DNA of 64,000 nt from Planctomycetota bacterium. Lineage in GTDB: Bacteria > Planctomycetota > UBA1135 > GCA-002686595. The position numbers were made by a program, and so were the translations under genes. How positions within the stretch are numbered: the stretch's first letter is position 1; each line of letters begins with the position of its first letter. The notes beneath the pieces were generated by a model. That model did no database searches and was not told where the DNA came from. It saw only the letters and a program-made list of their open reading frames with translations. Of this stretch, positions 51,036 through 59,766 are shown one piece after another. The DNA lies in assembly GCA_002686265.1 (NCBI GenBank), contig NZBA01000063.1, forward strand, positions 1-64,000, in the 5' to 3' direction.

Positions 51036-52436
51036 ATGAAGATAGCCCAGATCATCGACTCGACCGGCGCGCAGCTGTTGCGGGGCGGGCGCGAGGCGCG
51101 GGCGCGGGGCGTCAGCACGGACACGCGATGCCTCGGGGGGGGCGAGTTCTTCTTCGCCCTCTCTGGCCCGAACTTCGACGGCAACGCCTTCGCCCACGAG
51201 GCAGCGCGGCGGGGCGCGGTAGGCCTGATGCTACGCGGGACGGCCTCGGACGTGGACGAGCTGGTCCGGCAGATCCCCGAGGACGTGGCCGTGCTCGTCC
51301 ACGAGCAGCCGCGGCGCGCTCTCTCCGACTTGGCTGCTTGGCACCGCGAACGGCTGGCGATCCCCGTCATCGGCGTGACCGGTTCCTGCGGGAAGACGAC
51401 CACCAAGAACATCCTGATCGAGTTGCTGACCTTGCAGCGGCGCGTGGTCGGATCGCCGAGCTCGTTCAACAACGACATCGGCGTTCCCCACACCCTCTTC
51501 CTAGCTGACCGGCGCACCGAGGCACTGGTAGTGGAGATGGGAACCAATCACCCCGGCGAGATCGCTGCGTTGTGCCGCACGGCGCGCCCGACCGCCGGGA
51601 TCATCACGAATGTGGGAGCCAGTCACCTCGAAGGCTTGCGCTGCGTGGAGGGCGTGGCCGACGAGAAGGGTGAGTTGGCAAGGAGCCTGCCGAACGATGG
51701 GTTCTGCGTGCTCAATGCCGACTGCCGATGGACGCCGAAGTTGCGTTCCATGACGACCGCGCGGGTCATCAGTTTCAGCGTGGACGGGGAAGGGGATCTC
51801 GACGCCAGCGACGTCTGGTTCCATTCGGGCGGAACCACCATGGTCGTCGAAGGCCGTGAGATCACCTTCCCCTTGCTCGGGCTCCACAACGTGCAGAACC
51901 TGCTCGCGGCCCTGGCGGCTTGCCGTGGCCTCGGGCTCGCTCTCGACGACGTGCTGCCTGCCGTGTCGCGGCTCACCGGTGGCCGCCGACGCATGGAGCG
52001 CTTCGACGTGGGGGAGATGACCCTCTTCGACGACACCTACAACGCGAATCCGGAGTCGGCGCGCGCCAGCGTGCGCGTCCTGGCTGGGTTGCACGGCTAC
52101 CGGCGGCGGGTCCTGGTGCTGGGCGACATGCTCGAGCTCGGAGAGCTCTCGGCGGAGCTGCACCACGAGCTCGGGATGGAGGCTGCCCGCGGCGGGGTCG
52201 ACTTCCTGGTGTGCGTGGGCGAGTTCACGCGAGCCACGGCCGCGGGCGCCCTCGAAGGCGGCCTGCCCGAGGAGCAGATCCTCCACTACCCGACCGTGGG
52301 AGCGGCTCTGGACGAGGTCCCCGGTGTGCTCGGCGCGGGCGACGTGGTCCTGATCAAGGGCAGCCGCAGGGTCGGTCTCGAGCGCCTCGTCGAGCGGCTG
52401 TTAGCCGGGCGGGCGAAGGCGGGAGGCGGCGCGTGA
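51036..52436 (+). CDS. murF: UDP-MurNAc-tripeptide:D-Ala-D-Ala ligase MurF
   Basis: Final cytoplasmic Mur ligase, 466 residues, adding D-Ala-D-Ala. It has GVTGSCGKTTTKN (ATP loop, from residue 113), SFNNDIGVPHTLF (the MurF-specific 'NN-x-G-x-P' motif), VEMGTNHPGEI, ITNVGASHLE and, in domain 3, FDDTYNANPESARASV. STDTRCLGGGEFFFAL is the UDP-binding N-terminal domain. Starts at ATG 51036 or at GTG 51027 (overlapping the murE stop as GTGA) are both plausible; they differ by three residues. A ddl gene for the D-Ala-D-Ala substrate is not in this cluster. Confidence 0.95.
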   Translation: MKIAQIIDSTGAQLLRGGREARARGVSTDTRCLGGGEFFFALSGPNFDGNAFAHEAARRGAVGLMLRGTASDVDELVRQIPEDVAVLVHEQPRRALSDLAAWHRERLAIPVIGVTGSCGKTTTKNILIELLTLQRRVVGSPSSFNNDIGVPHTLFLADRRTEALVVEMGTNHPGEIAALCRTARPTAGIITNVGASHLEGLRCVEGVADEKGELARSLPNDGFCVLNADCRWTPKLRSMTTARVISFSVDGEGDLDASDVWFHSGGTTMVVEGREITFPLLGLHNVQNLLAALAACRGLGLALDDVLPAVSRLTGGRRRMERFDVGEMTLFDDTYNANPESARASVRVLAGLHGYRRRVLVLGDMLELGELSAELHHELGMEAARGGVDFLVCVGEFTRATAAGALEGGLPEEQILHYPTVGAALDEVPGVLGAGDVVLIKGSRRVGLERLVERLLAGRAKAGGGA

Positions 52437-53581
52437 TCCCCGGCATCTTCGACGAGATTCTCGGGGTGCAGCTCTTCGGCTACATCTCCTTCCGAGTCGC
52501 GATGGCGGGCCTGACTGCTTTCCTGCTCGGGCTCTGGTGGGGGCGTCCGACCATCGCCTGGCTGCGCTCTCACCGCGTCATCGAGGACCTCTCGGTCAGC
52601 GACCTCGTGCCCATCGAGGCAGCCCGCGGAGAGCCGTCCAAGCACGACACGCCGACCATGGGCGGGAGCTTCCTGATCGCCTCGCTGCTGTGCTCGACCG
52701 TCCTGTGGTGCCGCCTGGACAACGTCCACGTCGTCCTGGGCATCCTGCTGACCGCGGGGCTGGCCGCGGTCGGTTTCATGGACGACTTCAAGAAGCTCAC
52801 GATCCAGGGCTGCCAGGGCCTCTCGACGCGCTCGAAGATGGTCGGGATGACGCTCGTCACCCTGGGGGTCGTGGGCGCTTTCGTCACCTACGCCGTGATC
52901 ACGGGCCGCACCGGCCTCCTGGACCTGCACCTTCCGCTGCTCAAGGACATCGTGGTGCCCCTGGGCGCGATGGGCTTGACCGGCATCGCGTGCTTCTTGG
53001 CGTTCGAGTGGCTGATCGTCGTCGGCACCGCCAACGCAGCGAACGTCACCGACGGGCTCGACGGGCTCGCGGCCGGTTGCATGATCATCTCCGGTCTGAC
53101 CTTGTCGATCTTCTGCTACGTCGCCGGGCGCTGGGACTGGACCGAGTACCTGCTGCTGCCGCACGTGCCCTCGGCCTCGGAGATGGCGGTCTTGGGTGGC
53201 TCCCTGTGCGGCGCTTGCCTCGGTTTCCTGTGGTTCAACTGCTTCCCGGCGCGGGTCTTCATGGGTGACTCGGGTTCCCTGCCGATCGGCGGGCTCCTGG
53301 CCTGGATGGCGCTCGTCGCCAAGCAGGAGCTCGTCCTTCCGCTGATCGCGGCGGTCTTCTTCGCTGATCTTGCCAGCAGCGCCCTGCAGTTTGCTTGGTA
53401 CCGGCACACCGGCGGCCGCCGCCTGTTCACTTGCGCCCCCGTCCACCACGGCCTCGAGCGCTACGGCGGTGTCTTCAGGGCCGGACCCGCGCCCTGGCAC
53501 GAGGTGACCGTTACCGTTCGTGCCTGGATCGTGGCTTCGGTTTGCGCCATGGCCGGCCTAGCCCTCTTGAAGGTGCGTTGA
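52433..53581 (+). CDS. mraY: Phospho-MurNAc-pentapeptide transferase MraY
   Basis: Integral membrane enzyme that makes lipid I from UDP-MurNAc-pentapeptide and undecaprenyl phosphate. At 382 residues it has about ten hydrophobic helices. The active-site motifs are all present: HDTPTMGG in the first cytoplasmic loop, MDDFKKL (catalytic aspartates), NVTDGLDGLAAG, FMGDSGSLP and the histidine motif PVHHGLE. The GTG at 52433 overlaps the murF stop (GTGA), and its stop overlaps the ftsW start (TGATG). murD, which usually follows mraY, is absent at this place. Confidence 0.96.
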   Translation: MIPGIFDEILGVQLFGYISFRVAMAGLTAFLLGLWWGRPTIAWLRSHRVIEDLSVSDLVPIEAARGEPSKHDTPTMGGSFLIASLLCSTVLWCRLDNVHVVLGILLTAGLAAVGFMDDFKKLTIQGCQGLSTRSKMVGMTLVTLGVVGAFVTYAVITGRTGLLDLHLPLLKDIVVPLGAMGLTGIACFLAFEWLIVVGTANAANVTDGLDGLAAGCMIISGLTLSIFCYVAGRWDWTEYLLLPHVPSASEMAVLGGSLCGACLGFLWFNCFPARVFMGDSGSLPIGGLLAWMALVAKQELVLPLIAAVFFADLASSALQFAWYRHTGGRRLFTCAPVHHGLERYGGVFRAGPAPWHEVTVTVRAWIVASVCAMAGLALLKVR

Positions 53582-54801
53582 TGGCACGCTTCAGACGCAG
53601 GAGCGGTGTCCCGCATCTCGTCGGTCCCGCCGAGCACCAGACGACGATCTTCGATCGCCTCGAGGTCATCCAGCGGCTGGTCGAGGTCCACGACCCCGTG
53701 CGCCCGGCGGTCAAGCTCCTGTGCGTGGTGCTGGCGATGATGGGCCTGGGCCTCCTGCTGCAGGCCAGCCACGCGGCGACCATCCTGGCGCCAGACGCCT
53801 TCGTCGCGGAGGTCGTGGAGCAGTCACTCTTCCGCATCCTCGGCCTGACCGCCCTGTTGGTCGCCTTCCGCCTCGGCCCCGAGCGCGTGCGGCCGATGCT
53901 GCCGGCCCTGGTGATCGCAGCCGGCGTGATGCTCTTGTTGGTCTGGATGCCTTGGATCGGCAAGCCGGAGAACGGCTCCCACCGGTGGATTCGCGTGCCG
54001 ATCCTGGGGCTCTCCTTCCAACCCTCGGAGTTCGCGCGCATCGTGATGGTGATCTGGGTCGCCGATCGCTGCACGCGCCTCGGTGACCGTCTGCACGACT
54101 TGCGTCGCGGCTTGCTGCCCATCTTGGCCGTCTGCTACGTGTTCTTCGGTCTGATCGCCTTGGAGACGGATCTGGGAGGCGCCCTGCTCTTCCTGATTTG
54201 CTTCACCTGCACCCTCTGGGTCGGCGGCGCGCGCTCGGGGCAGCTGGCCTTTCTAGTGATCTCCGGGTGCACTCTGGTGGTTGTCTTCACCGTCATCAAC
54301 TACGGCTACATCCGGAATCGCATCGCGGTCTTCCTCGGCCACGAGCAGAACGCTCAGGTCAGCCAGTCCGTCGAGGCTCTCGGAAGCGGGGGAGTGTTCG
54401 GAGTTGGGCTCGGCCGCGGTCTCTACCGAAACCACGGGGTTCCCTATCAGGATTCCGACTACGTCTTCGCCCTTGTCGGCGAGGAGCTCGGGTTGTTCGG
54501 CATGCTCCTCTGCTTGGGGCTGAGCCTCGCCCTGGTGTGGTTCGCGATGCGCTTCGTGCTCTCGCTTCCCGACCGTTTCTCCGCCCTCGCAGCCTTCGGC
54601 CTGCTGCTCTCCGTCGGCATGCAGACGATCATCCACATGGGCGTTGTGACAGGCCTCGCACCACCCAAGGGCATGAACCTGCCCTTCGTCTCGGACGGAG
54701 GGACCTCGCTGTTGATCTCCACCCTGGCCGTCGGGCTTGCCCTCGGCGCGGCGCGCACCGGGCCGGGATCGTCGTCCATTCCACCACTTCCTCGCGCCTG
54801 A
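53581..54801 (+). CDS. ftsW: Peptidoglycan polymerase of the SEDS family (FtsW/RodA), FtsW by context
   Basis: Polytopic glycosyltransferase that polymerises lipid II, 406 residues. SEDS motifs: GSHRWIRVPILGLSFQPSEF, ALETDLGGALL (with the catalytic acidic residue region), QSVEALGSGGVFGVGLGRG, YQDSDYVFALVGEELGL and NLPFVSDGGTSLL. The position after mraY and together with ftsI in the dcw cluster points to FtsW rather than RodA. An N-terminal cytoplasmic extension of about 40 residues precedes helix 1. ATG 53581 shares its first base with the mraY stop. Confidence 0.94.
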   Translation: MARFRRRSGVPHLVGPAEHQTTIFDRLEVIQRLVEVHDPVRPAVKLLCVVLAMMGLGLLLQASHAATILAPDAFVAEVVEQSLFRILGLTALLVAFRLGPERVRPMLPALVIAAGVMLLLVWMPWIGKPENGSHRWIRVPILGLSFQPSEFARIVMVIWVADRCTRLGDRLHDLRRGLLPILAVCYVFFGLIALETDLGGALLFLICFTCTLWVGGARSGQLAFLVISGCTLVVVFTVINYGYIRNRIAVFLGHEQNAQVSQSVEALGSGGVFGVGLGRGLYRNHGVPYQDSDYVFALVGEELGLFGMLLCLGLSLALVWFAMRFVLSLPDRFSALAAFGLLLSVGMQTIIHMGVVTGLAPPKGMNLPFVSDGGTSLLISTLAVGLALGAARTGPGSSSIPPLPRA

Positions 54802-54817
54802 TCCACTGGAGCCCGTC

Positions 54818-55777
54818 ATGCAGAGAATCGAACGCTACGGCGTTGTCGCCATGGTCTTTCTGGTCGTCACCATCGCCGCGATCACCTTCTGGGAGGGCGG
54901 CGAATCCGCCTTGGCCGAAGAGCCGCGCGCCGTCGCGAAGGCGCGCGTCATCCCAGCGGCGCCCGTTCGCAAGGCGGTTGCCAGCAACCTCGAGCGCCCG
55001 CGTCGGGCTCGGGCCCAGGCGCCCCTGGCGGGGGTCGAGCGTCCCGCGGCGCGCAACGACGCGCCTGATGAGCTGAAGCGCATTCCCGTCGCCGGCGGTC
55101 GTGGGCAGGCGCGCGTCGAGCCCCTGGGGGCCGGATCGGCTGCGGGCGCACGCTCCCTGCGCAAGCGTAATCAGCGCCCGGGGGCGACGCGCTCGGTAGC
55201 CCTCGCCACGAAGCCCACCGGCAAGCCCACCGGCAAGCCCACCGGCAAGCCGGTCGGCGCACCGCGCGTGAGCGCTCCCGCGCCGGTCGCCGAGGGAGCC
55301 GCGTACGTCGTTCAGGCCGGGGATACCCTGAGCGAGATCGCCCAGGCCGCTCTCGGTAGTGCGCGCCGCTGGCCCGAGATCGTCGAGTTGAATGCGGGAG
55401 TGACCCCCGACAGCCTGCGCGTCGGCATTCGCCTGCGTCTGCCCGTTGGGCGCACGCCCCAACCGACGATCGCTTCCGTCTCGCAGCCGGCGCCCGCGGC
55501 CCGCACGCGGGTCGAGCCTCTGCTCGGCGTCCCCGCTTCCGATCGCACGCACGTCGTCGCGCCGGGCGAGGTGCTGTCGGTGATCGCCCAGCGCGAGCTC
55601 GGCAGCGCCCGCCGCTGGCGCGAGATCGTGGACCTCAACCCGGGGCTCAACCCCGATCGACTGGCGGTTGGAACGGTCCTGGCCCTGCCCGTGGGCGCGG
55701 CGGCGTCAGGGAACACCGCGTTCGTCGCCAGCGCTTCGGTCGCGCGCACCACTCCCGGCTCCGCGCGCGTGCGGTGA
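54818..55777 (+). CDS. LysM-domain protein with N-terminal membrane anchor
   Basis: A 319-residue protein. A hydrophobic N-terminal helix (YGVVAMVFLVVTIAAITFW) is followed by a basic, Ala/Pro-rich linker of about 140 residues that includes three tandem TGKP units, then two LysM domains. LysM 1 reads YVVQAGDTLSEIAQAALGSA with EIVELNAGVTPDSLRVG. LysM 2 reads HVVAPGEVLSVIAQRELGSA with EIVDLNPGLNPDRLAVG. LysM binds peptidoglycan glycans, so this is probably a periplasmic, membrane-tethered wall binder. Its place between ftsW and murG is where other bacteria have no such gene, and it suggests a role in septal wall synthesis (inference). Start: ATG 54818. Confidence 0.88.
   Translation: MQRIERYGVVAMVFLVVTIAAITFWEGGESALAEEPRAVAKARVIPAAPVRKAVASNLERPRRARAQAPLAGVERPAARNDAPDELKRIPVAGGRGQARVEPLGAGSAAGARSLRKRNQRPGATRSVALATKPTGKPTGKPTGKPVGAPRVSAPAPVAEGAAYVVQAGDTLSEIAQAALGSARRWPEIVELNAGVTPDSLRVGIRLRLPVGRTPQPTIASVSQPAPAARTRVEPLLGVPASDRTHVVAPGEVLSVIAQRELGSARRWREIVDLNPGLNPDRLAVGTVLALPVGAAASGNTAFVASASVARTTPGSARVR
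55211..55246. repeat. 12-base in-frame tandem repeat in the LysM gene
   Basis: AAGCCCACCGGC is repeated three times, encoding consecutive KPTG units in the linker before the first LysM domain. A change in copy number would only alter linker length. Confidence 0.9.
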
Positions 55778-55989
55778 GCACCTCCGCCCTCGCGCGCCTG
55801 GTCGTCGGCAGCCTCGTGTTGGTGGCCGTCTACTTGCCCCCGATCGTCGAGTTCGCGACCCAGGGCCCCGGGCCCTCTTCGATGCCCGCGGCTGCAAATC
55901 CGGTCGCGGGCGCGGTCGCGCCACCCGTCGCGGTTCCTCTCCCGCCGCTTCCCGCTCCCGTCGAGGAGCCGGGGCGCCCGGGGTTCTGA
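55774..55989 (+). CDS. Small membrane protein with proline-rich tail, unknown function
   Basis: A 71-residue product starting with GTG that overlaps the LysM gene stop (GTGA) and ending 12 bases before murG. It has one hydrophobic helix (LVVGSLVLVAVYLPPIV) and a Pro/Ala/Val tail (PPVAVPLPPLPAPVEEP). No family is recognised. Coupled overlap and conserved spacing within a tight operon argue that it is real. By topology it resembles small divisome accessory proteins, but that is only an analogy. Confidence 0.6.
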   Translation: MSTSALARLVVGSLVLVAVYLPPIVEFATQGPGPSSMPAAANPVAGAVAPPVAVPLPPLPAPVEEPGRPGF

Positions 55990-56001
55990 AGAAGGTGGTC
56001 C

Positions 56002-57111
56002 GTGGCCGCTCCCAGCCTCCGAGTAGCCATGGCCGGCGGCGGCACGGGTGGGCACATCGTCCCCGGGCTGCACGTGCTGGAGCGCGCGGGTTCCGATGCG
56101 GCGTGGATCGAGGACTTGGTGTGGTTCACGAGCGGGCGCCCGGTGGAGGAGCGTGTTCTCGGCGCACGGAAGCTGCCCGGCGAGCGGATCGTGCTGCGCC
56201 TCGAACCACGCGGCGGCGGAGCGCCCTCGCCGCCCGCGCTGGCCTTGCGCGCACCCGCGGCCTGCTTGCGCGCACGCCGCGCCCTCGTGCGGCACCGCAG
56301 TCAGGTGCTCTTGGGGCTGGGCGGCTTCACGACCTTCCCGGCGGTCCTGGCCGCCCGCAGCCTGGGCTTGCCGGTCGTGCTCTTGGAGATCAACGCCACC
56401 TGCGGGCGCGCCACGCGCTGGCTCGCGCCCCTGGCCGTGCGAGTGCTCCACGCCTGGCGCTCGAGCCTGCCGGAGGGGGCCGGGCAGGGCGGGCGCGGTC
56501 GCTGGATCGGTCCGCCCCTGGCCCCGGCCTTCCTGGAGCCGGGCGAACCCCGCGAGCGAGCCCTCGAGGCCCTCGGCTTCGACCCGGACCGTCCCTTGCT
56601 GTGCGTCCTGGGCGGAAGTCAGGGCGCGGCGGCCCTCAATCGCTTCGTGTGCGAGCACGGCCCGGCGCTCTTGGCGGGAGGTCTTCAGGTCTTGCACCAA
56701 ACGGGTCCCGGACGGCGCGCCGAGGGGCTCGAGGAGCGTCCGGCGTACCGCGCGGTGGAGTACGTCGACCGGATGGAGTGCGTCTTGCGGGCCGGCACCC
56801 TGGCCCTGTGTCGCGGCGGTGCGTCGACCCTGGCGGAGATCGCCGCCATCGGCCTGCCCGCGATCGTCGTGCCCTATGGAGGGCACGCCGACGGGCACCA
56901 GGGGCTCAACGCGCGCGAGCTGGGAGCGGGAGCGCGCATCTGCGAGGAGTCCGCCCTGGGCGCGGACCTGGCGAACGAGCTGATCCGTCTCGGTGGGAGC
57001 GAGGCCGCGAGCGAGCGCGAGGCGATGAGCCGCGCGGCACGAGCCGCCCTTCCTCCGGACTCGGCGGGGAGCGTGCTCGAGGAGTTGTGTCGGGCGTGTG
57101 CGGCGAGCTGA
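56002..57111 (+). CDS. murG: UDP-GlcNAc:lipid I N-acetylglucosaminyltransferase MurG
   Basis: Membrane-associated GT28 enzyme that makes lipid II. It has 369 residues. The N-terminal VAMAGGGTGGHIVPGLHVL holds the first glycine-rich loop, LGGFTTFPAVLAARSLGLPV the second domain-1 motif, LGGSQGAAALNRF the donor-domain loop, and CRGGASTLAEIAAIGLPAIV the UDP-GlcNAc-binding signature. YGGHADGHQGLNAREL follows, where E. coli has the HQ-x-x-NA motif. The GTG at 56002 has GAAGGTGG upstream. The N-terminus before the loop is short, as expected. Confidence 0.95.
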   Translation: MAAPSLRVAMAGGGTGGHIVPGLHVLERAGSDAAWIEDLVWFTSGRPVEERVLGARKLPGERIVLRLEPRGGGAPSPPALALRAPAACLRARRALVRHRSQVLLGLGGFTTFPAVLAARSLGLPVVLLEINATCGRATRWLAPLAVRVLHAWRSSLPEGAGQGGRGRWIGPPLAPAFLEPGEPRERALEALGFDPDRPLLCVLGGSQGAAALNRFVCEHGPALLAGGLQVLHQTGPGRRAEGLEERPAYRAVEYVDRMECVLRAGTLALCRGGASTLAEIAAIGLPAIVVPYGGHADGHQGLNARELGAGARICEESALGADLANELIRLGGSEAASEREAMSRAARAALPPDSAGSVLEELCRACAAS

Positions 57112-57247
57112 CCCGAATGGGGGCGCGCCGGCGAGTGCGGGATGCGCACAACTGTGCGCCCTCACGCTTGAAGCGGCCCGCGCGTTGGGGAAGTCTGGGG
57201 GCACGAAGCCGCCGGGCGGCGAGCGAGAAACGAGACGGGGAGACGAC

Positions 57248-58732
57248 ATGAACGAAGCGATGAGAGGCGGACACCTCGCGGCCATCCCGCGGCGCGTGCA
57301 CCTGGTGGGCATCGGCGGTGCCGGTTGCTCGGGAGCGGCGCGTCTGTTGCGCCGGCGCGGGCACGCGGTCAGCGGCTACGACCGCGACGGTTCGAGCTTC
57401 AGCGCCGGCCTGGGGGAGCTGGGGATCGACGTCCACATCGGCGAGGAAGGCCGTACGCCCCTGCCGGCGGAGGTCGAGCTCGTCGTGCGCTCGGCGGCCG
57501 TCCCTCTCGAGGACGAGCACTGTGCTCAGGCCCTCGCCCGTGGTGTGAGCGTGCTGAAGTACGGTGAGCTCCTCGGGCAGTTGTGCCCGGCCGACCGCAC
57601 CCTCGCCGTGGCGGGGACCCACGGCAAGACGACGACCTCCTGGTTGCTCTACCACGCCCTGTGCGGCGTCGCGGATGCCGTGGGCCGCGGAGCCCCGCGG
57701 CCGGGCGCCCTGGTCGGCGGCACCGACCGTGGCCTGGGCGCGAACGCCCACTCCCCCGACGACGGCGGCTGGTTCGCGGTCGAGGCCTGCGAGTACGACC
57801 GCACTTTCCTGGGCCTGCGGCCCGCGGGCGCGCTCGTGACCAACATCGAGGCCGACCACCTCGACTACTACCGCAGCCTCGAGAACATCGAGAAGGCCTT
57901 TGCGCGCTTCGGTGACAAGGTTGCTCCCGAGGGCCTCTTGGTGCTGGGCAGCGAGGTGCCCGAGAGCATCGACGCGGCCGTGCGATGTGCCGTGTGGCGC
58001 ATCGGGCGCGAGCTGAAGATCGACCTGATGGGGGAGGAGCGCGGCTACTTCCGGTTCCGTCTCTGCGGTCCCGGTTGGGCGACGCCCGTGGTCAGCCTGG
58101 GCGTGCCCGGGGCCTTCAACGTTGAGAACGCGGCCTGCGCCCTGGCCCTGGCCGTCGGGCACGCGGCGCGCGTCTGGCATCTCGAGGGGGAGCTCGCCGC
58201 CGCCGCCGCCGCCACCTCGCTCGAGCGCTTCATCGGCACCGAGCGCCGCTTCGAGGGCTGGGGTATCGCCGACGGCGTGGAGGTCGTGCACGACTACGCG
58301 CACCACCCGACCGAGGTGCGCGTGACAATCGAGACGGCGCGCCGGGCCTTCTCGACTCGGCCGGTGCACGTGCTGTTCCAGCCCCATCAGTACAGCCGCA
58401 CGGCGCGCTTCCTGGGCGAATTCGTCGAGAGCCTGCGGGGAGCGGATCGCGTCGTCGTGGCCGACATCTACGGCGCCCGCGCTCACATCGACGAGGCGGC
58501 GTACGGCCCCGCCGGCGACCTCGTGGCGGAGCTCTCCGGCCGCCTGCGGCGCGCGGGTGTCGCGAGCGTGAGTGGCGGCGACCTGACGAGCAGCGTCGAG
58601 GAGACCCTCCGGCACCTGCCATCCGCGAGCGTGCTGCTCGTGCTCGGCGCCGGCGACGTGGATCAAACCCGTGAACGCATCATCGATCAGCTGGCCTTGC
58701 GCAGCCCTGCGGCAGGCCGAGCTCTCCCCTAG
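57248..58732 (+). CDS. murC: UDP-N-acetylmuramate:L-alanine ligase MurC
   Basis: First Mur ligase, 494 residues. VHLVGIGGAGCSGAARLLRR is the Rossmann-type UDP site, VAGTHGKTTTSWLL the ATP loop, ALVTNIEADHLDYY the MurC central motif and VHDYAHHPTEVRVT the domain-3 signature. FQPHQYSRTARF is MurC-specific. ATG 57248 follows GGGGAG; an in-frame extension to 57098 overlaps murG and lacks family sequence. The 136-base gap after murG holds a small hairpin (GCGCACA at 57144-57150 with 57153-57159). The 3' end overlaps murB by 62 bases. Confidence 0.95.
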   Translation: MNEAMRGGHLAAIPRRVHLVGIGGAGCSGAARLLRRRGHAVSGYDRDGSSFSAGLGELGIDVHIGEEGRTPLPAEVELVVRSAAVPLEDEHCAQALARGVSVLKYGELLGQLCPADRTLAVAGTHGKTTTSWLLYHALCGVADAVGRGAPRPGALVGGTDRGLGANAHSPDDGGWFAVEACEYDRTFLGLRPAGALVTNIEADHLDYYRSLENIEKAFARFGDKVAPEGLLVLGSEVPESIDAAVRCAVWRIGRELKIDLMGEERGYFRFRLCGPGWATPVVSLGVPGAFNVENAACALALAVGHAARVWHLEGELAAAAAATSLERFIGTERRFEGWGIADGVEVVHDYAHHPTEVRVTIETARRAFSTRPVHVLFQPHQYSRTARFLGEFVESLRGADRVVVADIYGARAHIDEAAYGPAGDLVAELSGRLRRAGVASVSGGDLTSSVEETLRHLPSASVLLVLGAGDVDQTRERIIDQLALRSPAAGRALP

Positions 58733-59648
58733 GACCACCATGCGCGTCGGCGGGCGGGCCGAGTGGCTGCTCGAACCCGCGACGCCGGAGGAGCTGTGCC
58801 AGGCCGTGGCGGCGGTGCGCGAGCACGGCCTGCGCCTGCGCGTCTTGGGCGGCGGCGCCAATCTGCTCATCTGCGACGGCCTGCTCGAGGGCTGCGTGAT
58901 CGCCACGTCGCGCCTGCGGCGCGTGTTCCGTCCGGCTGGGGGCGACGGCGGCGACCCGCACGAGCTCGCCGAGGCCTCCGGCCGCGTCGCTCCCGCGCCC
59001 CTTGAGGAGGACCCGCGCCTGGTGGCCTGGTGCGGCGCCACCCTCCAAGGACTCGTGCGCCGGGCGCAGGAGCTGGGCTTGAGCGGGCTCGAGATGCTCG
59101 CCGGAGTGCCGGGCCACCTCGGTGGCGGCGTGGCGATGAACGCCGGCGGCCGCCTGGGCTGGATGTGGGATGTCGTCGAGCGCGTGCGCGTTCTCGGCGG
59201 CGACGGCGCCGTGGTGGATCTCGCGCGCGAGGAGTGCGCGCCCGCCTACCGCGACGGGAATCTGGGCGGGCGGATCGTCGTGTCCGCGGTCCTGCGCCTG
59301 GAGGTCGACCATCCCTCCCTCGTGCGCGAGCGCACACGCGAGGTCCTGCTGGCGAAGAACGCCGTGCAGCCGGTGGTGGAGGCCTCCTCGGGCTGCATCT
59401 TCAAGAACCCCGATCCCGAGATCTCCGAGGGTCGCACGGCGGGCCAGCTCGTGGACGCCTGCGGCCTCAAGGGCCTCTCGCGCGGCGCGGCCCTGGTCAG
59501 CCCCCTGCACGGTAACTTCATCGTCAACCGCGGCGGGGCGAGCGCCGAAGACGTCTTCGGCCTGATCGCCGACGTGCGTGAGCGCGTGGCCGAGGCCACG
59601 GGGATCGAGCTCGGCACGGAGGTCCAGCGCTGGCGGAACGGGGATTAG
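58671..59648 (+). CDS. murB: UDP-N-acetylenolpyruvoylglucosamine reductase MurB
   Basis: FAD enzyme that reduces the enolpyruvyl group to give UDP-MurNAc, 325 residues. ELSPRTTMRVGGRAEWLLEP contains the family's 'T-x-R-x-GG' FAD motif. GGGANLLICD, GLEMLAGVPGHLGGGVAMNAGG and SSGCIFKNPD are the other MurB signatures. In SSGCIFKNP a cysteine stands where E. coli MurB has the proton-donor serine; Cys is known in some type II MurB proteins. The GTG at 58671 is needed because the next start (58740) would remove the N-terminal strand before TMRVGG. It is the last recognised gene of the wall cluster: no ddl, ftsQ, ftsA or ftsZ follows. Confidence 0.94.
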   Translation: MNASSISWPCAALRQAELSPRTTMRVGGRAEWLLEPATPEELCQAVAAVREHGLRLRVLGGGANLLICDGLLEGCVIATSRLRRVFRPAGGDGGDPHELAEASGRVAPAPLEEDPRLVAWCGATLQGLVRRAQELGLSGLEMLAGVPGHLGGGVAMNAGGRLGWMWDVVERVRVLGGDGAVVDLAREECAPAYRDGNLGGRIVVSAVLRLEVDHPSLVRERTREVLLAKNAVQPVVEASSGCIFKNPDPEISEGRTAGQLVDACGLKGLSRGAALVSPLHGNFIVNRGGASAEDVFGLIADVRERVAEATGIELGTEVQRWRNGD

Positions 59649-59766
59649 CCGGGGACGCACCGGCGCCGGCGAGGTAGGCTGTCCGCCACGCTTTCGACCG
59701 GGAGGAGCGTGCACCGCGCGGTTCCAGGTCGGGGCGGCGCGGAGAGGTTCCCGGGGGAGAAGTTCC

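Noticed and set aside
52433..54801. murD hidden between mraY and ftsW
   Set aside because: The mraY stop and ftsW start share a base; there is no room for another gene.
55312..59041. Long minus-strand frames opposite the LysM, murG and murC genes
   Set aside because: They overlap each other and the coding genes, and show no domain pattern.
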